Below are positions 1 through 5,627 of a stretch of 5,638 nt of DNA, in pieces. The position numbers and the translations under genes were made by a program. Source of the stretch: an archaeon (GTDB lineage Archaea > Nanobdellota > Nanobdellia > Woesearchaeales > JAHJEM01); contig JAGVFV010000203.1 in NCBI GenBank assembly GCA_020057445.1, positions 1 to 5,638 on the forward strand. The letters run 5' to 3'. The notes under the pieces were generated by a model. It had not been told where the DNA came from, did no database searches, and saw only the letters and a program-made list of their open reading frames with translations. How positions within the stretch are numbered: the first letter of the stretch is position 1; each line of letters starts with the position of its first letter.

Positions 1-336
1 AGAGGATTTCACGACGTCAGCAATCTGAATAGGATCCGAAACATAAAAAAGGGGCTGCATGGGCTATTCTCTCAGACGCTCTCATCTTCAGATCCGATCT
101 CCATGTTGTACGTTGCTCCCCTGGACCAGTTCGAGACGACTGCCAAGAGCAGCAGATTCCATGATTTCATCTGGAAGCACAATTATGTATTGGTGCTTGG
201 AAACTCGGCAAAGACGTTCGTTGAGTTTGCGAAGCGCATGGCGGACGAATTACAAAGGCCAGGATATCTGGTTGCGGAAGAAGAGGATCCGCAATACAGC
301 AAGAGACTTCCGTGTGGCATCCCTAGTCCCACTTGA
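1..336 (+). CDS. C-terminal fragment of an unrecognised protein (5' end outside window)
   Basis: The frame beginning at base 1 is open without interruption to a TGA at 334-336, so this is the last 111 residues of a gene entering from the left. An internal ATG at 103 exists, but the codons before it look equally coding (for example RGFHDVSNLNRIRNIKKGLH), so I treat it as internal. Composition is that of a soluble globular protein. A hydrophobic beta-like segment (YVLVLGNSAKTF) is followed by an amphipathic helix (VEFAKRMADELQR), then an acidic stretch (AEEEDP) and a proline-rich tail (CGIPSPT). I do not recognise the family and saw no catalytic motif. The gene is convergent with the 597-aa gene and the two 3' ends overlap by 14 nt. 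Overlapping frames in 59-646 are shadows: their products are rich in Cys, Ser and Arg and lie antisense to the 597-aa gene. Confidence 0.7.
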   Translation, partial: RGFHDVSNLNRIRNIKKGLHGLFSQTLSSSDPISMLYVAPLDQFETTAKSSRFHDFIWKHNYVLVLGNSAKTFVEFAKRMADELQRPGYLVAEEEDPQYSKRLPCGIPSPT

Positions 337-2116
337 AATCATTCTGGATGTAATGGATGATTCCAGAAATGTCTCTTACGGTGAAAGCTGCTTCTGCATC
401 CTGAGAAAGACGGCCTTGGAGTTGGATCAGATATGGTTCCTCTCTTTTCAGGACTTCCTTTGGCATCCTGCTCATCACACTACGGATGGCAGACACTGCA
501 GCATAAAGCAGGTCTTCTGGCGTCGTATCTCTGTGGTCTCTCCAACCCTCTTTGTGATAATCTCCATTTTCTTCAAAATCCCGTACAAGGGCAAAGATGC
601 GGTTTGCGGCGCTCTCGGTGCCGATCCCTGCGAGATACTTGAGTGATTGGTCAAGGTTGTACTTATCATCAAATGCGACTTGACGCCAAGGAATACCACG
701 TACCTTAGGGAGACGGGTGTCGATGCATGTTGTCATCAAATACTCTTGTGTTTCCTTGCTGATGCCAAAATCACGGGCAAGGCCAAAGAGGTACGACGTG
801 TCTGCGTCTTTCCCTATCTTGTGGAGGTCGCCTGATACTGCTCGAGCTGCAAATGCAGTGAATTCGTCTTTAGTCATGGATTCAAGCGTGACCTGGTATG
901 CTTCATCGATAGCCTTTGTCCAGAATGTACGCTCTCCTTCTGGATTCGATTCGCTTTGAGGCACCTGTACTGGCCTTTCCTTCTCGGGAAGAAGTGCAAT
1001 GACATCGCGTATGATGCGGAGTTCTTCTGCAGTAAGGTCATGCGAACGAAGGGTTCCGATCGCAGTCCTTGCCTCCGCATATCCTGCATTGTCCACTCTC
1101 TGGAAAAGCGAAGTGATATCTTCCTCTGTCCGATGCCGCAAAGCGTTGTATGCATCCAGTCTCTCTGTAGACGGTTGTACGAGGTAGCAGGGTTCGCTCG
1201 AATAGAGTCGAAGGATGCCTGTTTTCAGTTTCATCGGGGCGATCCGTACATGGTCGCCGGGCATGGGACTTTTTTTCCGCTCCAGGTTTTCAAGTACACC
1301 GCCTGTGAATGTCACCCTGCCGTTCGGCATGAGGATATCGTAAACAGTGCCTTCAGCAGTCTCGATTTTTCCTGTGATGGTCGTATCGTTAAATCCTTGA
1401 GGAGGATTGTTCACCGTACGCTCTTGTGTCTTTCCGTCTGGAAGATGGACAGTGAGTGTGACAACACGCCCTACGCTAGAATGTCCTCCAAATGAAGAAC
1501 CGTCAGGGAAACCAAGGCTTTCGAGGAATTTGTCCTGCAGGCTTTTTGAATAACCCATGAATTTTCCGTCGATGATCGCACGCTTTCCCGCAGGGATGGC
1601 ATCCAATGTTCTAGGATCCGGGTTTATTGGTGGTGCAGCAACAATAGCAAGGAGTTGAGCGTCATAATTCCAGATGTCAGAGATCCTGTAATTCTGCTTC
1701 CGTTCCTGCCCGACTTTCAGGATGACTTCCAAGGGCATGCCGACATGGCCTTGCAGCGGGTCGGGGGATAAAACTTCTCCCACGAAGAAATTATCTGCAA
1801 TCCTTCCGTCGGCATCGACGTGGATGCGATACAGTCCTTGCCTGTCAGGCTCAATAAAACCAGTAACCTTGACCTGGTCCCCTTCTTGAAATGGCGGATA
1901 TATCTCCTTTTCCTCCCGTGCAAACTTCTCCTTCCAATCAACATATAATCCTGTTTCTCCTGCATACCATACAGGTTCTCCAGCAGGCTTTCGCCTGATC
2001 GAGATGACATGGGTGTCGCCTTCCTTTTCCGAGGTGAACGATACCTCACCAGTGCATTCCCTGTTGAGGGCTGTTTCAAGCGCGTCCTGGATCCTTCTGA
2101 CTTCATCGTCGAGCAT
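323..2116 (-). CDS. Uncharacterised 597-aa protein with OB-fold-like segments and a helical C-terminal half
   Basis: No signal peptide or membrane segment is visible, so it is probably cytoplasmic. Residues 1-70 are a helix (DEVRRIQDALETAL) followed by strands including HVISIRRKPAGEPVWYAGE and GLYVDW. This resembles the C-terminal half of Schlafen/AlbA_2-type domains, but the acidic catalytic half is absent, so the link is weak. Residues 73-115 (FQEGDQVKVTGFIEPDRQGLYRIHV) and 244-314 (TTITGKIETAEG, then GRVTFTGGV, then PGDHVRIAPMKLKTGILRL) have the strand pattern of OB folds. The second is reminiscent of archaeal RPA-like domains. From about 320 to 597 the protein is mostly helical, possibly helix-hairpin repeats. 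A nucleic-acid-binding role is inference only. The ATG at 2116 is well supported: an in-frame TAA lies 18 nt upstream and a TATA-like box is centred 26 nt upstream, with no Shine-Dalgarno sequence. Transcription is probably leaderless. The stop overlaps the convergent gene at 1-336. Confidence 0.9.
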   Translation of the reverse strand: MLDDEVRRIQDALETALNRECTGEVSFTSEKEGDTHVISIRRKPAGEPVWYAGETGLYVDWKEKFAREEKEIYPPFQEGDQVKVTGFIEPDRQGLYRIHVDADGRIADNFFVGEVLSPDPLQGHVGMPLEVILKVGQERKQNYRISDIWNYDAQLLAIVAAPPINPDPRTLDAIPAGKRAIIDGKFMGYSKSLQDKFLESLGFPDGSSFGGHSSVGRVVTLTVHLPDGKTQERTVNNPPQGFNDTTITGKIETAEGTVYDILMPNGRVTFTGGVLENLERKKSPMPGDHVRIAPMKLKTGILRLYSSEPCYLVQPSTERLDAYNALRHRTEEDITSLFQRVDNAGYAEARTAIGTLRSHDLTAEELRIIRDVIALLPEKERPVQVPQSESNPEGERTFWTKAIDEAYQVTLESMTKDEFTAFAARAVSGDLHKIGKDADTSYLFGLARDFGISKETQEYLMTTCIDTRLPKVRGIPWRQVAFDDKYNLDQSLKYLAGIGTESAANRIFALVRDFEENGDYHKEGWRDHRDTTPEDLLYAAVSAIRSVMSRMPKEVLKREEPYLIQLQGRLSQDAEAAFTVRDISGIIHYIQNDFKWD

Positions 2117-2137
2117 GCGTCTTGGGAATTTTTAAAG

Positions 2138-2151
2138 ATTTATAAATTATT
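2138..2151 (-). promoter_or_regulatory. Archaeal TATA box with BRE for the 597-aa gene
   Basis: Read on the minus strand, AATAAT (2146-2151), which fits the BRE pattern RNWAAW, is followed directly by TTATAAAT (2138-2145). The box is centred about 26 nt before the ATG at 2116. In archaea the TATA box sits about 25 nt before the transcription start, so transcription should begin at or next to the start codon. The sequence between box and ATG has no GGAGG-like site, consistent with leaderless translation. An in-frame TAA overlaps this region and rules out a longer protein. Confidence 0.7.
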
Positions 2152-2251
2152 CGTAACAATGACTCCTGAATAGTGAGTACATAAATCGTTTATCGGAACA
2201 TTCTTCGGCTTCTAGCGTAGAAAATATCGCGGAATGGAAGCGCTGAAGACA

Positions 2252-2278
2252 GATCGTAGGCGAAATAATATTCCGCCC
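2252..2278 (-). repeat. Intergenic hairpin element, copy A
   Basis: This 26-27 nt stretch matches 5145-5170 at 21 of 26 positions without gaps, including the identical ten bases GAAATAATAT and a GATC at the same offset. As minus-strand RNA, 2277-2259 reads GGCGGAATATTATTTCGCC and folds into 7 bp (GGCGGAA with TTTCGCC, one G-U pair) around a UAUUA loop. It lies about 108 nt after the stop of the 865-aa gene and about 105 nt before the promoter of the 597-aa gene, so it would belong to the 3' region of the former transcript if transcription reaches it. Function is unknown. It could be a terminator or processing signal, a small RNA or a dispersed repeat. Confidence 0.6.
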
Positions 2279-2285
2279 GGAGGCG
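2274..2285 (-). other. Small UCCG-tetraloop hairpin competing with element A
   Basis: On the minus strand this reads CGCCTCCGGGCG, a 4-bp CGCC/GGCG stem closed by C-G around a UCCG loop, which belongs to the stable UNCG tetraloop class. Its GGCG arm is the same one used by the element A hairpin, so the two stems exclude each other. Copy B has no equivalent, which argues against a conserved switch. Confidence 0.3.
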
Positions 2286-2310
2286 TGCCTGCCTGGTTCA
2301 AGAACCTCCC

Positions 2311-2346
2311 AAAAATATTCGGGTTTGAAAGAAAACAAATTTCAAG
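2311..2346 (-). terminator. Probable T-rich terminator of the 865-aa gene
   Basis: Starting about 40 nt after the stop codon, the minus strand contains TTTGTTTTCTTTC and then ATATTTTTGGG. Runs of T on the coding strand are the usual archaeal termination signal. The first run sits in the loop and arm of an inverted repeat (TTGAAA at 2340-2345 pairing with TTTCAA at 2325-2330, extendable by one G-U pair) with a 9-nt loop. Which run is used cannot be judged from sequence. Confidence 0.45.
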
Positions 2347-2385
2347 ATAATGTACACGCATTCTTATTTGTGGTGACAAACTGAC

Positions 2386-4983
2386 CTAAGAGCTAGTTTT
2401 CCTCTGCGATGTCGGACCAGGCAATCCTGTCATACCAGACGGCATCACTGTCAGAAGGGTAGATACATTCACATCATCGCCATCATTTCCCATCTGTACG
2501 GTGATATTGTAGATTCCTGGCGCAAGGCCATTTAACCGCCATTTCGCATGAGGCCAATTTGAAGGTTCGTTGATGTATGTCGTCAGATTCTGATAGCAAC
2601 TGGTATTCGCATTTATGCAATGATCCCAGAATAAGATACTATCAACATAATAACTCCCATTGACATAAAGCCTGAACGGGACCTCTTTGAAAAATACAGT
2701 GTCAGTACCGAAAGGCTCGGAGAGGTAGAACTGGATATGCACTGACACATTTTTCCCTTGCTCGACAGTTTCATTAGGAAGCTCAGTCAAACTCCATCGA
2801 AGATGGGCTATTTCCTGAAGAGAGTAGACTATATAGTTATGAAGCCCTGTGCCTGGAAAAAACGTGACATTCTTCCAGATGTCATTTGTCTGGTTGGTAT
2901 AGTTGATTAAAAATGTCTGGTTGGTATAATTGATCGCAAGTTTCATGTATGGATTCAACCGTTCCTCATAATAGAGGTCAGGACCCCAGTTGATGGTTAT
3001 ATTTGCAAGCGTCCCATTCTTCATGAATATAGTTGAATAATTTGAGTTGGCAGACATAACATTACCTTGATAATTAGGATAATAGATGCTTGTCGAGACA
3101 TTCAAGTCTTCTGTTCCTGAATTATTAATCCATGCGGTGATGACGAGCGGATCATTCTCATAGATGGCGATATCTGTCGGATCCAGAAGATTCAGCCTAT
3201 TTATCCAAGACGTATTGCACCAATGCGGCGCACCATAGCTATCATATTTTATGCAAGTCACATTCACGATGTCAATCTTTTGGTTGACATAATGCGCATG
3301 ATTATGTTTTGTCGACCATATCCTACTCATGTTCCAACTGTTCCTATGCCCCACCTTGTCAATAGGTAAAATAGAGAAGTAATATTCCACATCTTGCGGG
3401 ACATTCTTCATCATGATCTGGGTGGTCTTATTGCACGCCTGCGGGAGAAAACACTCTCCATTTGCGCAGCTGTCCCCGTTGACATTTCTAAATCCCCCGG
3501 ACCACGTGGATAAATTTGGCGCGTTCCAAAAATCCTCCTCTGTTTCAATAGGATTGGTGGAATATTTTATGATCCGCTCACCCACCGGGCATCCTGTATA
3601 ATGGGTCAGATTCCTGCACCACGCCTCATACCACGGCGGTCCTGCATTGTTGTCGCCAGGCTCGATGAAGCTGAGCATCAGCTCATTGTTGAATGCGCCG
3701 CGCGTCACGTTGAAATTCCATACGATCGTCGGCCAGCTGTTGTCGATATCCAGATTCACAAGGAATGCATTTTGGGAATGATTACCATAATCGAATGCAG
3801 TGATATTCAACTCATAAAGCCAATCATCACCAAAAATTGTCGTGTCCAAGAAGAATCCGAAACTCTTATTCTCAGCAAATGTCGTATTAGTTACATTGAT
3901 AGTCTCGTAGAGACAACCAGGGTTGAGGTGTCCGCACCAGTACCAATCGAACTGCACTTTCTGAATATCTGGCTCAGAAAAGATCGCCCAGACGGGATAT
4001 GCTGAACCATTCAATATTGACCAGAAGACAGGAAAATAGGTCGAGCCGTTCTTTGGGCTGATATTGATGGGTTGGGCTGGTGGAAGCAAGTCATCCCAAA
4101 ACCGCCAGCTATAGCTCTCTTCATCTTTGAAAATTGACGTGTTCACGCATCGTGCATAGATCGTGGTAAAACCGTTAGCAAGCCCTGAAATGCCAGCAAT
4201 ATGAGATAATCCATCTATTGACTGGAAGGGAGTCATCTGGTCAAAGATCGCGTCGGCATTGACGCTGTAGCGGCAGACTGCACCGACGGCGCTGGTGATA
4301 GAGATATCTGTGCCTGTCGAGCTGATGATCTGGTTCGGAGCCCCATTTCCTGCGATGCTATCATATACTTGAAAATTCATCGTGTCTTGTGCATTAAGAT
4401 GCCCGTCGCTGGCAAGTATGGTGCAGCTTGCAGGGCCGACGTAGCCTGGAGCGGGATGGATAAGCAAGAATTGGCCGTCTATCTCGCAATCGACCTGAAG
4501 AATTTCTTCATGAGTAACTTGGAAAGAGAGGTCATTGAGATCCGGATCGTCCGAATAATTTCTCAGGTCATACGGACCATACTCCCAGTTGTTCAAGACA
4601 TCATGATCAGGAAGATTGACAGTCGGCGCGTGGTTGATCCTGCAGCAGACAGTCTGCGTCAACGGATTATCCTCCGCAGGAATGGCTGTCGCGATCGATT
4701 CTTCAGAAGGAGATGTGGATGTTGCTTTCGATTCTGACACGAGAGCGTCTCCTATTTTTTGAGTATCACCGTCATTTTCAACCATTGCTTCGTTCGGAAG
4801 CACAACTTTTCGAAAGATGGGCGAGCCGCCGACGCTGCAGCTGTATTGCATGACGACATCTCCTCTGGAAAGGTCACAATTGCTCGTGCATGCGCCTCCG
4901 TTAGTGGAGCAGGCGCTCGCAGAGACATTGCTCGCAGCAATAAAAGATGAAATCAATATAAAGAATAGAGCGGCATATCTCAT
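2386..4983 (-). CDS. Secreted 865-aa multidomain glycoprotein (cadherin-like, Ig-like and FN3 modules)
   Basis: Residues 1-24 are a signal peptide (hydrophobic AALFFILISSFIAA, then SASA before Cys25), so the product is exported. Residues 25-114 form a Cys module (C25, C31, C36, C49, then C113-C114) interrupted by a Ser/Thr/Glu-rich stretch. Residues 118-208 match cadherin-like/dystroglycan-type repeats (DDPDLNDLSF, GYVGPASCTILASDGH). Residues 215-297 carry the archaeal surface-protein Ig-like pattern (CRYS, ISGLANGFTTIYARC). Residues 303-414 are Ig-like. Residues 415-557 are FN3 (FIEPGDN, IIKYSTNPI, VEYYFSILPIDKVGH). Residues 600-710 are CARDB-like and 730-848 a final beta domain. I count 34 N-X-S/T sequons after the signal peptide, 33 of them beyond residue 280. 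There is no C-terminal membrane helix; the tail is polar (TSQRKTSS). The role is probably structural or adhesive at the cell surface, and I saw no enzyme motif. The open frame continues upstream to a TTG at 5088, but the promoter at 5003-5019 and the signal peptide place the start at 4983. Confidence 0.9.
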   Translation of the reverse strand: MRYAALFFILISSFIAASNVSASACSTNGGACTSNCDLSRGDVVMQYSCSVGGSPIFRKVVLPNEAMVENDGDTQKIGDALVSESKATSTSPSEESIATAIPAEDNPLTQTVCCRINHAPTVNLPDHDVLNNWEYGPYDLRNYSDDPDLNDLSFQVTHEEILQVDCEIDGQFLLIHPAPGYVGPASCTILASDGHLNAQDTMNFQVYDSIAGNGAPNQIISSTGTDISITSAVGAVCRYSVNADAIFDQMTPFQSIDGLSHIAGISGLANGFTTIYARCVNTSIFKDEESYSWRFWDDLLPPAQPINISPKNGSTYFPVFWSILNGSAYPVWAIFSEPDIQKVQFDWYWCGHLNPGCLYETINVTNTTFAENKSFGFFLDTTIFGDDWLYELNITAFDYGNHSQNAFLVNLDIDNSWPTIVWNFNVTRGAFNNELMLSFIEPGDNNAGPPWYEAWCRNLTHYTGCPVGERIIKYSTNPIETEEDFWNAPNLSTWSGGFRNVNGDSCANGECFLPQACNKTTQIMMKNVPQDVEYYFSILPIDKVGHRNSWNMSRIWSTKHNHAHYVNQKIDIVNVTCIKYDSYGAPHWCNTSWINRLNLLDPTDIAIYENDPLVITAWINNSGTEDLNVSTSIYYPNYQGNVMSANSNYSTIFMKNGTLANITINWGPDLYYEERLNPYMKLAINYTNQTFLINYTNQTNDIWKNVTFFPGTGLHNYIVYSLQEIAHLRWSLTELPNETVEQGKNVSVHIQFYLSEPFGTDTVFFKEVPFRLYVNGSYYVDSILFWDHCINANTSCYQNLTTYINEPSNWPHAKWRLNGLAPGIYNITVQMGNDGDDVNVSTLLTVMPSGMTGLPGPTSQRKTSS
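2887..2934 (-). repeat. In-frame 21-bp direct repeat encoding duplicated sequons
   Basis: The 21 bases at 2887-2907 recur at 2914-2934 with one mismatch and a 27-nt period (nine codons). Each copy encodes INYTNQT, which holds two N-glycosylation sequons, giving four sequons in 15 residues (N685, N688, N694, N697 of the glycoprotein). Near-identity at the DNA level, including third positions, suggests a recent local duplication. The 6-nt spacers flanking the copies do not match. Confidence 0.75.
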
Positions 4984-5002
4984 ATGATGGGGAGGGAGGA
5001 GA

Positions 5003-5019
5003 TATTTAAAAAGATTATC
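5003..5019 (-). promoter_or_regulatory. Archaeal TATA box with BRE for the glycoprotein gene
   Basis: On the minus strand GATAAT (5014-5019) fits the BRE pattern and is followed by TTTTTAAATA (5003-5012). The box is centred about 25 nt before the ATG at 4983, the same geometry as at the 597-aa gene. The leader would be absent or a few nucleotides long. The bases before the ATG on the coding strand are pyrimidine-rich (CTCCTCCCTCCCC), the opposite of a Shine-Dalgarno sequence. This site falls inside the longest open frame and decides the start codon. Confidence 0.7.
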
Positions 5020-5128
5020 ACGTAAATGAGTATGTAAAAGGTTGATCATTCCTGGATATGACCTTGAGAACGCTTCATGAAGTCCCAAATGTATTACTGG
5101 GAAGAAAGTATCAAGGGAAGAAATCTGT

Positions 5129-5149
5129 CAGATCAAAGATCACTGATCA
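5129..5149. repeat. Three tandem 7-bp NNGATCA units
   Basis: On the plus strand CAGATCA, AAGATCA and CTGATCA follow one another without a gap. The last unit begins a 10-bp CTGATCACAG (5143-5152) that recurs exactly at 5201-5210. The array lies about 110 nt upstream of the glycoprotein promoter and abuts hairpin element B. Position and periodicity could suit a protein-binding array, but this is not shown. Chance or slippage at a GATC-rich spot is possible. Confidence 0.55.
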
Positions 5150-5170
5150 CAGGAGAAATAATATCCCCCC
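5145..5170 (-). repeat. Intergenic hairpin element, copy B
   Basis: This is the second copy of the element at 2252-2278. As minus-strand RNA, 5170-5152 reads GGGGGGATATTATTTCTCC and forms 7 bp (GGGGGGA with TTTCTCC, using three G-U pairs) around the same UAUUA loop. Relative to copy A the third pair changes from C-G to G-U through substitutions on both sides. The plus-strand complement would have A-C mismatches at the G-U positions, so the stem is favoured only in minus-strand RNA, the sense of the flanking genes. It lies 73 nt after the stop of the small 127-aa gene. Confidence 0.6.
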
Positions 5171-5185
5171 AGACGCGAACCAGTA

Positions 5186-5232
5186 ACCTTTCGGTGGCGG
5201 CTGATCACAGCTGACCGCTGGCGAAGAATGGT
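5186..5232. other. Long imperfect inverted repeat in the 3' region of the 127-aa gene
   Basis: The two halves pair in segments: ACC (5186-5188) with GGT (5230-5232); TTTCG with CGAAG (5222-5226); TGGCGG (5195-5200) with CCGCTG (5215-5220); CTG (5201-5203) with CAG (5208-5210). The loop is ATCA, with a 4-nt CTGA bulge and a 3-nt AAT bulge. It includes G-T wobbles that pair better in plus-strand RNA than in minus-strand RNA, so its transcript sense is unclear. It could be a structured RNA or chance pairing in a GC-rich patch. Confidence 0.3.
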
Positions 5233-5248
5233 AAGGATCAAACTTACC
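5230..5248 (-). other. 6-bp perfect inverted repeat over the stop codon of the 127-aa gene
   Basis: GGTAAG (5230-5235) and CTTACC (5243-5248) are perfect complements separated by 7 nt, and the second arm contains the TAA stop codon (5244-5246). The stem would form directly at the end of the coding sequence. No long T-run follows, so it is not a classic archaeal terminator. It shares GGT 5230-5232 with the longer inverted repeat beside it, so both cannot form fully. Confidence 0.3.
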
Positions 5249-5627
5249 GTAAATCAACATGCAAATGCTCTTCTTGTACGATTCTTTCCACAGTTTTTCT
5301 GTCCTTACCTAAAAGAAGCACGACCTTGTCCGTGATATCTTTGAGTGGTCTCTTTGTTACATCCCTGTATGCATCCGGACCAAATATGTGAACCTCTCTT
5401 TGATTCTCGTCCAGTATGTAAGATACTGTGTGAGGATAGCGTCCATATTCTTCAGTTGAGACAGAGTAATGTTCGACTTTTTGCGCTCGCTCTCCTTCAA
5501 AGTATACTCTTGGTGTCAAATTGTGGGTGCTACGTAGAAATTCATCAATCATATATGTGTTCTTGTTAAATGTCGGATCTGAATCTTCATCATCGTCGTA
5601 TCTGTGTCTCATGAAAAAAAGAAACAT
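5244..5627 (-). CDS. Small acidic protein of unknown function (127 aa, start uncertain)
   Basis: The protein is soluble-looking with an acidic patch near the N terminus (DDDEDSD, residues 11-17), then alternating strand and helix segments: TPRVYFEGERAQKVEHYSV, PHTVSYILDENQREVHIFG, and a C-terminal helical part (DKVVLLLGKDRKTVERIVQEEH). No Cys, signal peptide or membrane helix is present. I do not recognise the family. The first ATG in the window is at 5627, giving the odd N terminus MFLFF from a T-tract. A second ATG at 5612 (MRHRYDDDE) would fit a leaderless start if TTAATTA at the window edge is part of a TATA box, because that box lies about 23 nt upstream. No in-frame stop lies between 5627 and the edge, so the gene could also begin outside the window. 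The next gene on this strand is 260 nt downstream, too far for tight coupling. Confidence 0.75.
   Translation of the reverse strand: MFLFFMRHRYDDDEDSDPTFNKNTYMIDEFLRSTHNLTPRVYFEGERAQKVEHYSVSTEEYGRYPHTVSYILDENQREVHIFGPDAYRDVTKRPLKDITDKVVLLLGKDRKTVERIVQEEHLHVDLR

Noticed and set aside
59..646. 195-codon plus-strand open frame
   Set aside because: It overlaps the frame-1 gene and then runs antisense to the 597-aa gene. The product is rich in Cys, Ser and Arg with no domain-like pattern, so it is a shadow frame.
956..1495. 179-codon plus-strand open frame
   Set aside because: It is entirely antisense to the well-supported 597-aa gene and has shadow-like composition rich in Cys and Arg.
2147..2338. 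63-codon minus-strand open frame in the spacer
   Set aside because: It starts with TTG, has no promoter at the expected distance, runs through the T-rich terminator and hairpin element A, and ends at the TATA/BRE of the next gene. The product shows no recognisable pattern.
2887..2934. CRISPR-like repeat
   Set aside because: There are only two copies with a 6-nt spacer, in frame inside a coding sequence, so this is a local coding duplication.
3601..4737. Plus-strand open frames of 134 and 122 codons
   Set aside because: They lie antisense to recognisable Ig, FN3 and cadherin-like coding sequence of the glycoprotein and have no promoter or recognisable domain.
4984..5088. Upstream 35-codon extension of the glycoprotein
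   Set aside because: It begins at a TTG, contains the TATA/BRE elements and would bury the signal peptide inside the protein. An ATG at 5049 has the same problem.
5171..5195. Possible tRNA T-arm (GGTTCGCGTC on the minus strand)
   Set aside because: The flanking arms do not pair, and no acceptor, D or anticodon stem could be found around it.
5129..5215. C/D-box guide RNA suggested by TGATC and CTGA motifs
   Set aside because: No proper RTGATGA box C is present and the spacing of CTGA motifs does not fit a C-D'-C'-D arrangement.
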